A stretch of 64,000 nt of DNA from Microbacterium hominis NBRC 15708 (GTDB taxonomy: Bacteria; Actinomycetota; Actinomycetes; Actinomycetales; Microbacteriaceae): contig NZ_BCWI01000003.1 of the NCBI RefSeq assembly GCF_001592125.1, forward strand, positions 30,070 through 94,069, written 5' to 3'. The position numbers and the translations under genes were made by a program. This document shows, piece by piece, positions 43,878 to 53,016 of this stretch. The first letter of the stretch is position 1; each line of letters opens with the position of its first letter. Below the pieces are notes generated by a model. The model had not been told where the DNA came from, searched no databases, and saw nothing but the letters and a program-made list of their open reading frames with translations.

Positions 43878-44744
43878 ATGACCTTCAACAGCAATGCAGA
43901 GCTGGGAGGGACGACCGCACGGCGACGAGGCCGCGGGGGAGGCGCCGCGGCGGTCGCCGGCGGCGGGCTGGCCGGTCTCGGTGGGATCGCGGTGCTCCTG
44001 CTCGTGCTCTTCACCGGCGGCGACGTCACGAGCCTGCTCGGCGGCACGGGCGGCGGGCAGGACTCCGCCATCGCGGGCTGCGACACCGGCGCCGACGCGA
44101 ACGCGAACGACGACTGCCGGCTCGTGTTCGGCCAGAAGGCGCTCGACGGCTACTGGGCCGATCAGGTGCAGGGCTACCGTGCGCCGCAGCTGATCATCGT
44201 CGACGGGTCGACCTCGACGCGGTGCGGCACGGCCTCGAACGCGACGGGCCCGTTCTACTGCCCGCCGGAGGAGACCATCTACGTCGATCCGACGTTCTTC
44301 GGCCTGCTCCGCAGCCAGTTCGGAGCGCAGGCGGGCGACCTCGCCCAGCTCTACGTCCTCGCCCACGAGTACGGCCACCACATCCAGCAGATCACCGGGA
44401 TCATGGACCAGTACCCGAACGACGGCACCGGGCCGACCAGCAACGGGGTGCGCACCGAGCTGCAGGCCGACTGCTTCGCCGGCGCGTGGATCGCGGATGC
44501 GACCTCCACGACGGACGCGAACGGCGTGGCCTACCTGCAGCAGCCCACCGACGCGCAGCTGCGCGACGCGCTCGATGCGGCGGCCGCCGTCGGCGACGAC
44601 CGCATCCAGGCGCAGTCCGGACGGGTCAACCCCGAGACCTGGACCCACGGGTCGAGCGGGCAGCGTCAGCGCTGGTTCACCACCGGCTACCAGAGCGGGC
44701 TCGACGCCTGCGACACCTTCTCGGTGTCGGGAGGAGAACTGTGA
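43878..44744 (+). CDS. Neutral zinc metallopeptidase (YpfJ-type)
   Basis: 288 aa. Cytoplasmic tail rich in Gly/Arg, one membrane helix (~30-50, [16 protein letters not shown]), then an outer peptidase domain with the zinc motif HEYGHH (H163, E164) and a third ligand region [11 protein letters not shown]. Cys residues occur in pairs, suitable for disulfides. The family is the YpfJ/neutral zinc metallopeptidase group; substrate unknown. It ends in a GTGA overlap with pip, so a peptidase pair is co-translated. Confidence 0.9.
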   Translation: MTFNSNAELGGTTARRRGRGGGAAAVAGGGLAGLGGIAVLLLVLFTGGDVTSLLGGTGGGQDSAIAGCDTGADANANDDCRLVFGQKALDGYWADQVQGYRAPQLIIVDGSTSTRCGTASNATGPFYCPPEETIYVDPTFFGLLRSQFGAQAGDLAQLYVLAHEYGHHIQQITGIMDQYPNDGTGPTSNGVRTELQADCFAGAWIADATSTTDANGVAYLQQPTDAQLRDALDAAAAVGDDRIQAQSGRVNPETWTHGSSGQRQRWFTTGYQSGLDACDTFSVSGGEL

Positions 44745-45715
44745 ACGGGCCGGCGCACCTCGACGACATCCTGTATCCCGCGATCGAGCCCTACGAGACG
44801 GGGTACCTGCTGGCCGGCGACGGCCAACGGGTCTACTGGGAGCAGTCCGGCAACCCCGACGGCAAGCCCGTCGTGTTCCTGCACGGAGGTCCCGGCGGCG
44901 GCACCTCGCCGTGGCACCGCCGCTTCTTCGACCCGGAGAGGTACCGCATCGTGCTGTTCGACCAGCGCGGCTGCGGTCGGTCGACGCCCCACATGAGCGC
45001 GCCCGACGCCGATCCGCGGTTCAACACGACGTGGCACCTGGTGGCCGACATCGAGCTGCTGCGGCGCAACCTCGGGATCGACCGGTGGCAGGTCTTCGGG
45101 GGATCGTGGGGCTCCGCCCTCGCGCTCGCCTACGCGCAGTGCCACCCGGATGCCGTCAGCGAGATCGTGCTGCGCGGCGTCTTCACGCTGCGTCGCCACG
45201 AGCTGGAGTGGTTCTACGAGGGTGGCGCGTCGGCGATCTTCCCCGATCTGTGGGAGGCGTACGTCGCGCCGATCCCCGTGCTCGAGCGCTCGCGGATGAT
45301 CGAGGCCTACCACCGGCGGCTCACCGACCCCGATCCCGCCGTCCACGAGCCGGCGGCGATCGCGTGGACCACGTGGGAGATGTCGACGCTCACCCTCCAC
45401 CCCGATCCCGATCTGGTGGCCTCGATGACCGACGCCGCGACCGCCGTGGCGTTCGCCCGCATCGAGAACCACTACTTCGTGCACGGCGGGTGGCTGCGCG
45501 AGGGCCAGCTCATCGACGACGTCGGCGTGATCCGCGACATCCCCGCCGTCATCGTCCAGGGGCGCTACGACGTCTGCACCCCGATCATGACGGCATGGGA
45601 CCTCCACCGCGCGTGGCCCGAGGCCGAGTTCGTCGTCGTGGACGACGCCGGCCACTCGGCATCCGAGCCCGGCATCGCCCGCGCCCTCCGCGCCGCCACC
45701 GATCGCTTCGCCTAG
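44741..45715 (+). CDS. pip: Proline iminopeptidase
   Basis: 324 aa from the GTG at 44741, with GGAGGAGA upstream inside the preceding gene. Alpha/beta hydrolase of the S33 family: oxyanion motif [23 protein letters not shown], nucleophile in GGSWGS (S122), acid in [10 protein letters not shown] and His in [10 protein letters not shown]. It cleaves N-terminal proline from peptides in the cytoplasm. Normal length. Followed by a nested palindromic repeat that probably ends the transcript. Confidence 0.95.
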   Translation: MNGPAHLDDILYPAIEPYETGYLLAGDGQRVYWEQSGNPDGKPVVFLHGGPGGGTSPWHRRFFDPERYRIVLFDQRGCGRSTPHMSAPDADPRFNTTWHLVADIELLRRNLGIDRWQVFGGSWGSALALAYAQCHPDAVSEIVLRGVFTLRRHELEWFYEGGASAIFPDLWEAYVAPIPVLERSRMIEAYHRRLTDPDPAVHEPAAIAWTTWEMSTLTLHPDPDLVASMTDAATAVAFARIENHYFVHGGWLREGQLIDDVGVIRDIPAVIVQGRYDVCTPIMTAWDLHRAWPEAEFVVVDDAGHSASEPGIARALRAATDRFA

Positions 45716-45739
45716 CCCCCTCCTCTCTCCCCCCTCTGG

Positions 45740-45825
45740 AGCGCGAGCCGCTACTCCGCGTGCGAGCCGCCACGCGCCGTACCGGCCGGATCGTGGCGGC
45801 TCGGCCGGACGATAGCGGCTCGGCG
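45740..45825 (+). repeat. Nested palindromic intergenic repeat (CGAGCCGCTA family), copy 2
   Basis: Outer arms CGAGCCGCTA (45744-45753) and TAGCGGCTCG (45813-45822), inner arms CGAGCCGCCACG (45763-45774) and CGTGGCGGCTCG (45792-45803). It forms two nested stems and shares the outer-arm sequence with the element at 15028-15120. It may act as terminator for pip. Confidence 0.75.
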
Positions 45826-45848
45826 AGAAGGGGGAGGGTGGGGGACTG

Positions 45849-46014
45849 CTAGGATGGGAGTACTTGCAGCGCCGAATCGGCGCTCTCGCGTCGTAGAACG
45901 CTTCCCTCGCCGCCCGGCCCCGACCGGATGATCGGCTGACATTCTTCGTACGGCGACCCTGTGCGCATCCGCGCAGAGGCCACCGATCCGGGCGTCCCGC
46001 CCAGAAACATCACC
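45849..46014 (+). promoter_or_regulatory. Promoter and structured leader of the DEAD-box helicase gene
   Basis: A -10-like TAGGAT (~45852-45857) is followed by a ~150-base leader. It has a perfect hairpin AGCGCCGA-ATC-GGCGCT near 45868 and a second short one, GGGCG-TCC-CGCCC, just before the start codon. Long leaders are common for cold-responsive RNA helicases; regulation here is inferred. Confidence 0.5.
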
Positions 46015-47577
46015 ATGTCTGACATCACTTTCGGCGCGCTCGGCGTGCCCGCCCCCCTGCTCGACGTGCTCGCGAAGGACGGCAAGACCACCGCCTTCCC
46101 CATCCAGGTCGACACCCTGCCCGACACGCTCGCCGGCCGCGACGTGCTCGGCCGCGGCAAGACCGGCTCGGGCAAGACCCTCGCCTTCTCCATCCCCCTC
46201 GCCGCCCGCCTCGGCGGCCCGCTCGCCGGCGGCAGCCGCCGCTCCGGCCGCATCCTCGGTCTCGTGCTCGCGCCGACGCGTGAGCTCGCCACGCAGATCA
46301 ACGCGACCCTCGAGCCCCTGGCGGCCGCGTACGGCATGAAGACCACGACGATCTTCGGCGGCGTCAACCAGAACCGCCAGGTCGCCGCGCTGAAGGCCGG
46401 CGTCGACATCGTCGTCGCCTGCCCCGGCCGCCTCGAAGACCTCATCTCGCAGGGCTTCGTGAAGCTGGATGCCGTGGAGATCACCGTCATCGACGAGGCC
46501 GACCACATGGCCGACCTGGGCTTCCTGCCCTCGGTCACGCGCATCCTCGACAAGACCCCGCGCGACGGGCAGCGCCTGCTGTTCAGCGCCACGCTGGACA
46601 ACGGCGTCGACAAGCTGGTGAAGCGGTTCCTGCAGAACGAGGTGCTGCACTCGGTCGACGAGGCGCACTCGCCCGTCGCCGCGATGACCCACCACGTCTT
46701 CCACGTCGGCGGCGTCGAGGAGAAGAAGGAGCTCGTGCGCACGCTCGCCTCGGGCACCGGCCGTCGCATTCTCTTCATGCGTACCAAGCACCACGCCAAG
46801 AAGCTCGCCCAGCAGCTGACGTCGCAGGGCATCCCGTCGGTCGATCTGCACGGCAACCTGTCGCAGCCCGCCCGTGACCGCAACCTCGCCGCCTTCAGCT
46901 CGGGCGCCGCGAAGGTGCTCGTCGCCACCGATGTCGCCGCGCGCGGTGTGCACGTCGACGACGTCGAGCTCGTCATCCACGTCGACCCGCCCATGGAGCA
47001 CAAGGCGTACCTGCACCGCTCCGGCCGCACGGCCCGCGCCGGCGCCGAGGGCTCGGTCGTCACGCTCGTGCTGCCCGGTCAGGAGAAGGACGTCAAGGAC
47101 CTCCTCCGCAAGGCCGCGATCACCGCGACCCCCGTGCCCGTGACGCCGACCTCCCCGCAGGTCACCGCGCTCGTCGGTGAGGTCGCCCCCTACGTCGCAC
47201 CCGCGCCGAAGTCCGAGCAGCCCGGCCGTGGCCAGGGCGGCGGCGGTCGCAGCCAGGGCGCCAATGCGCAGCGCAAGCGCGCGGCCCGCGAAGGCGCGCC
47301 GGCCGGACGCGGCGGCCGTGGCAACGGCCAGCGCAGCCAGGATCAGCCCCGCGCGGACCGCGCCTCCGGACGCCCGGCCGCCGACCGTGCCGTCGGCGGT
47401 CGCGAGCAGCGCCCGGCTCGCGATCACCGTGCCGCCGCGCAGCCCGCGGCATCCGGCAACGCGCGCACGGCCGGACGCCGCGCCACGCACGCCGGGGGAG
47501 CCGGTGCCACCGGCGGCAAGCTCATGGTGGGATCGGTCGTGCGGCAGAACGGCGGCCCGCGCCGCTCCGGACGCTGA
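46015..47577 (+). CDS. DEAD-box RNA helicase with basic Gly/Arg-rich tail
   Basis: 520 aa from the ATG at 46015. All core motifs are present: Q motif region (FPIQVDTLPDTLAGRD), Walker A RGKTGSGKTLAF, APTRELATQI, DEAD box VIDEADHMADLG, SAT motif FSATLD, then ATDVAARGVHVDDVELVIH and HRSGRTARAG. After ~400 a disordered tail rich in Gly, Arg, Gln and Ala probably binds RNA. It unwinds RNA in ribosome assembly or RNA decay. An upstream in-frame GTG (45961) would add 18 residues but lies inside the structured leader. Confidence 0.95.
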   Translation: MSDITFGALGVPAPLLDVLAKDGKTTAFPIQVDTLPDTLAGRDVLGRGKTGSGKTLAFSIPLAARLGGPLAGGSRRSGRILGLVLAPTRELATQINATLEPLAAAYGMKTTTIFGGVNQNRQVAALKAGVDIVVACPGRLEDLISQGFVKLDAVEITVIDEADHMADLGFLPSVTRILDKTPRDGQRLLFSATLDNGVDKLVKRFLQNEVLHSVDEAHSPVAAMTHHVFHVGGVEEKKELVRTLASGTGRRILFMRTKHHAKKLAQQLTSQGIPSVDLHGNLSQPARDRNLAAFSSGAAKVLVATDVAARGVHVDDVELVIHVDPPMEHKAYLHRSGRTARAGAEGSVVTLVLPGQEKDVKDLLRKAAITATPVPVTPTSPQVTALVGEVAPYVAPAPKSEQPGRGQGGGGRSQGANAQRKRAAREGAPAGRGGRGNGQRSQDQPRADRASGRPAADRAVGGREQRPARDHRAAAQPAASGNARTAGRRATHAGGAGATGGKLMVGSVVRQNGGPRRSGR

Positions 47578-47612
47578 TCCCGGGCGGTCGGGGCCGCGGC
47601 CCCGCGGGCCTC

Positions 47613-47893
47613 GACGGTTCGCCGTGACGAATGTCGGACGATCGACGCCGGCGCGGGCGACGGCCCACGGGTCTTTGCGGCGCGCCCGCGGGTGAGCTGA
47701 CGGTTGTCCGGCGTTGGACACCCGCCCACCCGCGCCACCCGCCGCCGCGTCCACGCCGCCACGGGTCGTCGCCGGTTCGCTGTGACGAGCGTCGGACGAT
47801 CGACGCCGGCGCGGCCAATGACCCGCGGGTTTCTGCGGCGCGCCCGCGGGTGAGCTGAGGGTCTTCCGGCGTTGGTCACGCGCCCACCAGTGC
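47613..47893 (+). repeat. Two-copy direct repeat with 158-bp period
   Basis: Copy 1 about 47613-47735 and copy 2 about 47771-47893. Both contain GACGATCGACGCCGGCGCGG, GCGGCGCGCCCGCGGGTGAG and CCGGCGTTGG. They fill most of the 378-bp gap 47578-47955, which has no convincing gene. The gap lies between convergent genes, so it may hold their terminators. Confidence 0.75.
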
Positions 47894-47955
47894 CACCACC
47901 CACCGCCCACCGCCACCGCGCCACCGCCGACCGCCCCACCACCCGGCGGGCGGGG

Positions 47956-49605
47956 TCAGACCGCGCGGATGAGGTCCGCGGCGCGCTCGCCGATCACGAT
48001 CGCGGGCGCGTTCGTGTGCCCGCGGATGATCGTGGGGATCACCGACGCGTCCGCGACCCGCAGACTGTCGACTCCGCGCACGCGCAGTGCGGGATCGACC
48101 ACGGATGCCGCGTCCTCGCCCATGCGCGCCGTGCCCACCGGGTGGTACAGGGTGTGCGAATACCGCCGCAGCGACAGCTCGATGCGTTCGGCGGCGCTCA
48201 TCCGCTCGCCACCGGCCGGCTGCACCCATCCGCCGGTGGTCACGGCGCGCAGCGCGGGCGTCGCGATGAGGCGTTCGCACTCCGCGAGCCCCGCCCGCAG
48301 GGTCTCGGCGTCGACGCCCTCGGGATCGGTGAGGTAGCCGGGGTCGATGATCGCGGCGTCCGCGGGGTCGGCCGAGGCCAGGCGGATCGTCCCGCGACTG
48401 CGCGGGCGCAGGAGGATGGCCCCCACGGTGATGCCCTCCGCGGGCGGCGGCACGAGGCCCTCACCGACGTACGGGGCGGCGGCGAAGATGATCTCGATGT
48501 CCGGCAGCCCCGCGGGCGCGCCCCGGTCGTCGGCGACCGCGGTGCGCACGAAGCCGTAGGCCTCGGCCACGTTCGAGCTCAGCATGCCGCGTCGCGAGGA
48601 GAGGTAGCGCGCCAGTTGACCGGGCCGCTGCGCCCCGTAGAGCGTTCCGCCGCGGGCGGCGGGTGCGAGCCCCGCCACGAGGTGGTCCTGGAGGTTCGCA
48701 CCGACGCCGGGGGCATCGACCCGCACCCGGATGCCGTGGCTGCGGAGCTCGTCCGCGTCGCCGATCCCGCTGAGCAGGAGCAGCTGCGGCGTGTTGATCG
48801 CTCCGCCGGCGAGGATGACCTCGCGGCGGGCGCGCGCGTGCCGGGTGATGCCGGCGATGTCGACGTAGACGCCGGTGGCGCGGGGGAGCCCGTCGCCCTC
48901 CTCGAAGGTGACGCGTCGGACGAGGGCGTCGGTGACGACCCGCAGGTTGGCTCGGGCGCGGGCCGGGCGAAGGTACGCGTCGGCGGTCGAGGCGCGGGCG
49001 CCGCGGTGCTGCGTGACCATCGTCTGGGAGAAGCCCTGACGGGTGGGCAGGTTCGCGGCGGTGACGGGATGCCGCAGCTCGCGCGCGGCCTGCAGGAATG
49101 CCGCCGTGTGGGGCCGGGGATCGCGCTGGTGCTCGACCGGCTGCGCGCCGGCGGTGCCCTGGCTGGCGTCGGCGGCGCCCTGCGTCGCCTCGACGCGCTG
49201 GAAGTACGGCGCGAGCGACGCCCACGACCAGCTGTCGCCGGCGCTCTGCGCCCATTCGTCGTAGTCGGCGGCGAAACCGCGCACCCACATCATCGCGTTG
49301 AGCGACGACGACCCGCCGAGCGTCTTTCCCCGCGGCCAGTAGATGGTGCGGTTCTCCAGCTCGCGCTGGGGCACCGTGTCGTAGTTCCAGTCGTAGCGCC
49401 CCCGGAACAGGGTGGAGAAGGCCGCCGGCACGTGCAGCGCGAGGGCCGCGTCGGGCGGCCCGGCCTCCAGCACGAGCACCGACGTCGCCGGATCCTCGCT
49501 GAGACGGGCGGCGAGGGCGGCCCCGGCGGAGCCGGCGCCGACGATGACGTAGTCGGCCTCCAGCGTGGACGGCCTCCCGCGGGTCGCCCGCTTCGACGCG
49601 CTCAC
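47956..49605 (-). CDS. GMC-family flavin alcohol oxidoreductase
   Basis: 549 aa from the GTG at 49605, which overlaps the aldehyde dehydrogenase stop by 4 bases. FAD-binding ADYVIVGAGSAGAALAARLS (~19-38), GMC signature RGKTLGGSSSLNAMMWVRG, second signature GAINTPQLLLLSGIG, and C-terminal catalytic YHPVGTARMG with VDSLRVADASVIPTI. It resembles choline dehydrogenase and other alcohol dehydrogenases. With the upstream aldehyde dehydrogenase it would oxidise an alcohol to a carboxylic acid. The substrate (choline, polyethylene glycol-like or aromatic alcohol) is not determined. Confidence 0.92.
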   Translation of the reverse strand: MSASKRATRGRPSTLEADYVIVGAGSAGAALAARLSEDPATSVLVLEAGPPDAALALHVPAAFSTLFRGRYDWNYDTVPQRELENRTIYWPRGKTLGGSSSLNAMMWVRGFAADYDEWAQSAGDSWSWASLAPYFQRVEATQGAADASQGTAGAQPVEHQRDPRPHTAAFLQAARELRHPVTAANLPTRQGFSQTMVTQHRGARASTADAYLRPARARANLRVVTDALVRRVTFEEGDGLPRATGVYVDIAGITRHARARREVILAGGAINTPQLLLLSGIGDADELRSHGIRVRVDAPGVGANLQDHLVAGLAPAARGGTLYGAQRPGQLARYLSSRRGMLSSNVAEAYGFVRTAVADDRGAPAGLPDIEIIFAAAPYVGEGLVPPPAEGITVGAILLRPRSRGTIRLASADPADAAIIDPGYLTDPEGVDAETLRAGLAECERLIATPALRAVTTGGWVQPAGGERMSAAERIELSLRRYSHTLYHPVGTARMGEDAASVVDPALRVRGVDSLRVADASVIPTIIRGHTNAPAIVIGERAADLIRAV

Positions 49606-51383
49606 GCGCCGAAGGCCTTCACGAGCGTGACGGCCATCTTCGCGGGGTTGCCGTCGACGCGGAACCGCGTGAACCCCTCGCACACGGCGGCGCCGGTGCG
49701 CGACGTCACGAACCAGGGCGGCTTGGGAAGCACCGACAGGCCGCGCCCGCGGGCGGCGGACGAGACCGACCGGGGGAACGGGCGGAACGGGCCGCGCACG
49801 ACGGTCCGCTCGACCCGGTCGAGCAGCAGCGCGTTGTGGACGATGCCCATGCCGCTGGGCGCGTCGGCGAGGGTGCCTCCCGGGAACGCGCCCCAGGTCG
49901 CCGTCGGGGTGAGGAACCCGAACGCCGTCCAGGCGTTGACCGCGACGGTGCCGTACCGCAGGTCGGCGACGGCCCGCTCGAAGCCGTCGCCGAGCGCGTT
50001 CTGGGTGACGGGGTCGATAAGCACATTGGCGCCGAGGGTGCCGACGAGCCGGTCGTTGGCGTGCGCGACGGCGGCGTCGAGGAACTCCTGCCCCGTCCCG
50101 CGCAGGCCCACCACGGCGAGCACCGGTGCGAAGTACTCGGTCGTCTCGAGGGCGGCCGCGTCCTCGGGGCGCGCCTCGATGAGGGCGCGGGTCCCGCCGG
50201 CGCACCAGGCGGCATCCGGGTAGGAGGAGCGCGCCGCGTCGAGCTTGCTCTGGCTGTGCGGGTACCAGACGGGTCGCGAGGGCGCGCGGTCGTACGCGGC
50301 GCGCACCTCGTCGAGGAACGCGTCGCGCTGCGGCCAGTCCTCCGAGAGCAGCACGACCTGTCCGGCGATGCAGTTGTGTCCGCTGTTGTGCAGCCGCATG
50401 GTGACGACGTGTTCCGCCTGGAAGCGGAGGTCGGCCGCCGACCAGTCACCGGGCACCACGATGATGGGCGACACGCCGCCGAGCTCGGCCGTGATCGGCT
50501 TCTTCAGCAGCGGTCGTCCCTCCCGCCGCCGACGCGTGGCCGCACCCGCGGCTCCCGGCGTGTGCGACGGCCCCCACACGATCGCGCCGAACGTCGACTC
50601 CGAGCCGGTGATGTGCACGTGATCGATGTCCGGATGCTGGGTCAGGTAGCCCCCGACGTCGCCGCCGCCGCGGACGATCCGCAGGAGGCCGGGCTCGATG
50701 AGCGGCGCCAGCGCGCGCTCGAACACCGGCACCAGCGCGTCCTGCGTGGGGTTGACCTTGAGGATCACGACGCGGTTGAACGCCAGCAGCTCGTACAGCA
50801 CATCGAGGTAGGGGATGGAGGTGATGTTGCCCGCGCCGAGCACGAGGCCCACACCGCCGGATGCCGCGGGGTCGAGCTGTCCGAGGCCCGCCTCGCGGCG
50901 GGCGGTGGCGGCGTCGACGCCGGGCTGCAGCCAGACCTCGGTGGTGTAGCCCGACAGCAGCAGCGTGTCGGTCGCCGTCAGCGGCGAGGTGTGGACGACC
51001 GTGCGCGCACCGGGGGCGGACCCGGTGCGGAGGTCTTCGAGCGGCGACCGGCCGACCGCGAGGGCGTGCAGGGTGTCGGCGTAGGCGTCGAGGGCGACGA
51101 GGGCCGCGTACGGTCCGGACAGCCACTCCTCGCCGCGCAGCGGATGCCCGGGCGGCAGCCCCTTCGAGGTCGCCGCCGTGTCGGCCCATTCCTCGGCGAC
51201 CGCCGCGGTCGCGACGCGGACGCGGCGGATCAGCGTGCGCCGCTGGCCGAGCGTGAGGGCGCTCCACGCGCGGGTGCCGCTGCGGAGCTGGGCGATCGCG
51301 GCATCCAGACCGTCCTGCACGTCGTGGTCGAGCCGGTCTCCGGTCGACGTCTTCGGTGGTGCGGACGGGGCGCCTGCGGTCAC
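49602..51383 (-). CDS. Aldehyde dehydrogenase family protein
   Basis: 593 aa, longer than the usual ~490-aa enzyme. The GTG start at 51383 is preceded by AAGGAGA. Family marks are the NAD-binding region VVILKVNPTQD, HITGSESTFGAIVW, the catalytic Glu motif ITAELGGVSPIIV and the catalytic Cys in SGHNCIAGQVV. Extra residues are at the N-terminus and in an Arg-rich insert (GAATRRRREGRPLLKK) before the Glu motif. It oxidises an aldehyde, likely the product of the co-translated GMC enzyme. Promoter upstream not clear. Confidence 0.9.
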   Translation of the reverse strand: MTAGAPSAPPKTSTGDRLDHDVQDGLDAAIAQLRSGTRAWSALTLGQRRTLIRRVRVATAAVAEEWADTAATSKGLPPGHPLRGEEWLSGPYAALVALDAYADTLHALAVGRSPLEDLRTGSAPGARTVVHTSPLTATDTLLLSGYTTEVWLQPGVDAATARREAGLGQLDPAASGGVGLVLGAGNITSIPYLDVLYELLAFNRVVILKVNPTQDALVPVFERALAPLIEPGLLRIVRGGGDVGGYLTQHPDIDHVHITGSESTFGAIVWGPSHTPGAAGAATRRRREGRPLLKKPITAELGGVSPIIVVPGDWSAADLRFQAEHVVTMRLHNSGHNCIAGQVVLLSEDWPQRDAFLDEVRAAYDRAPSRPVWYPHSQSKLDAARSSYPDAAWCAGGTRALIEARPEDAAALETTEYFAPVLAVVGLRGTGQEFLDAAVAHANDRLVGTLGANVLIDPVTQNALGDGFERAVADLRYGTVAVNAWTAFGFLTPTATWGAFPGGTLADAPSGMGIVHNALLLDRVERTVVRGPFRPFPRSVSSAARGRGLSVLPKPPWFVTSRTGAAVCEGFTRFRVDGNPAKMAVTLVKAFGA

Positions 51384-51513
51384 GGCGTTCTCCTTCGAAG
51401 CGGGTTCGCGCTCGCGCGCGGGTTTCCAGCTTACGTCGGAGCGAGACGCAGTCCCAGGGTCATTGCCACTCGATGCCGTTCCGGCGGCTCGCGGCCCGGC
51501 CCCGGGCGCGCGG

Positions 51514-51774
51514 TCAGATCAGCGAGAGCTCGCGCAGCTTCGCCTCGACGTCGGCGTTGGTCGGCTCGACGTGGTGGGAGGCGTCGGGGTAGACGACGAC
51601 GGGGATGTTCGTGCGACCCGAGATCTCGCGGGCCACGTCGGCGGCGGCGGGGTCGGCGACGAGGTCCACATAGGTGTACTCCACACCCAGCTCGTCGAGC
51701 TGCTTCTTGGTGCGGATGCAGTCGCGGCACCAGTCGGCGCCGAACATCGTGATCGGGGTGTTCTCGGAGGTCAT
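51514..51774 (-). CDS. Glutaredoxin/mycoredoxin-like protein
   Basis: 86 aa. Thioredoxin fold with redox motif ADWCRDC (C16, C19), cis-Pro segment TNIPVVVYPD and no other Cys. Size and motif fit mycoredoxins, which use mycothiol to reduce mixed disulfides in actinobacteria. The start overlaps the stop of the glycosyltransferase-GtrA gene (ATGA), an unusual partner that suggests convenience rather than shared function. Confidence 0.88.
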   Translation of the reverse strand: MTSENTPITMFGADWCRDCIRTKKQLDELGVEYTYVDLVADPAAADVAREISGRTNIPVVVYPDASHHVEPTNADVEAKLRELSLI

Positions 51775-52910
51775 GATTCCAGCGTACGCTCGGCGGTGCG
51801 GGTGACGGCCCGGGTCGCCACACGGGACGTGGACGTTTTCTTCGGGGCGTACACCCACAGCGCGTGATAGACGAATCGCACCACGAACGCCGCCGCGAGC
51901 GTGATCGCCGCGGCCAGGACGCTCGGGATGTGGGCGCCCTGCACGAGCAGCGGGATGATCGGGATGCGGACGACGGCTTCGACGTTGTTGAACGCGAACG
52001 ACTTCAGGAAACGCACCCACATCTGGCCGGACTCGGAGCGCATGTCGGCGAAGACGAGGTATTCGAGCAGCAGGAAGTTGCCGATGATCGTCACCTCGCT
52101 CGCGATGATCGCGGCGGTGAGGTAGTTCATGCCGAGGTGGATGAGACCCCACATGATGACGAGGTTCGCGATCGCCCCGACGCCGCCGACGAGGGCGAAC
52201 GCCGACATACGGCCGAAGCGGAGCATCGCCAGCTGGGTCAGGAACCGCATGCCCTGCGAGAACGTCGCCTTCGACTCGCCGGCGAAGCGGGTGGCGAAGG
52301 CGAACGGGATCTCGCCGATGCGCATCTGACGGCGCGCGAGGATCTCGAGCAGGATCTTGAAGCCGCGCGGGCGCAGGTCGTCGAGGTCGACGGTGTCGCG
52401 GTCGACGAGGAAGAACCCGGTCATCGGGTCGGTGCAGCCGTGCAGCTTCCGCGGGAACATGGCCTTCGTCAGAAGGGTGGAGGTGCGCGAGACCGCGGTG
52501 CGCGTGGCGCCGGCGAGCCCGCCGGCGGTGCCGCCGGCGACGTAGCGGGAGGCGACCACGATGTCGACGTCGCCGAGCGCGGCGCGGTCGAGCATGCGGG
52601 GGATGTCCTCCGGCGGATGCTGCAGGTCGCCGTCCATCACGAGGCACCAGCGCGCCTGCGCGCTGCGGAAGCCCTCGAGCACGGCGCCGCTCAGACCGCC
52701 CTCGGGCGCGTCGCGGTGGATGACGCGGACGGGGAAGTCGGTGGCCCGGGCGACCGCTGCGATCGTGGCGGGCGTGTCGTCGGTCGAGTCGTCGACGAAC
52801 ACGATCTCGAAGTCGACGTCCCCCAGCGCCGCGCCGATGCGTCGGACCAGCTCGGCGACGTTCTCCCCCTCATTGAAGGTGGGAACGATGACGGAAAGAT
52901 CCATGGGCAT
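51771..52910 (-). CDS. Polyprenol-phosphate glycosyltransferase fused to GtrA domain
   Basis: 379 aa. The N-terminal GT2 domain (~1-230) is of dolichol-phosphate mannosyltransferase type: LSVIVPTFNEGENV, VFVDDSTDDTP, VMDGDLQHPPE (metal-binding DxD region) and CTDPMTGFFLVDRD. The C-terminal GtrA domain (~232-355) has four membrane helices starting FALVGGVGAIANLVIMW. It loads a sugar onto polyprenol phosphate on the cytoplasmic side and may help flip it. The product would feed glycosylation of wall polymers or proteins. It stands just before the exopolysaccharide locus. Confidence 0.93.
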   Translation of the reverse strand: MPMDLSVIVPTFNEGENVAELVRRIGAALGDVDFEIVFVDDSTDDTPATIAAVARATDFPVRVIHRDAPEGGLSGAVLEGFRSAQARWCLVMDGDLQHPPEDIPRMLDRAALGDVDIVVASRYVAGGTAGGLAGATRTAVSRTSTLLTKAMFPRKLHGCTDPMTGFFLVDRDTVDLDDLRPRGFKILLEILARRQMRIGEIPFAFATRFAGESKATFSQGMRFLTQLAMLRFGRMSAFALVGGVGAIANLVIMWGLIHLGMNYLTAAIIASEVTIIGNFLLLEYLVFADMRSESGQMWVRFLKSFAFNNVEAVVRIPIIPLLVQGAHIPSVLAAAITLAAAFVVRFVYHALWVYAPKKTSTSRVATRAVTRTAERTLES

Positions 52911-53016
52911 GCGCTCGCGATCGGTCAGGGACAGAACCGTCCCAGCCTATCGACGCGGAGTTGGGCAAGTGCTGTGCGTGCTCTGTCAGTTCCGCAAGGT
53001 CCTGCGGCGCCGGTGA

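Noticed and set aside
47631..47942. Short open frames on both strands in the gap after the DEAD-box helicase gene
   Set aside because: They fall in the duplicated repeat unit, with low-complexity products and no ribosome-binding site.
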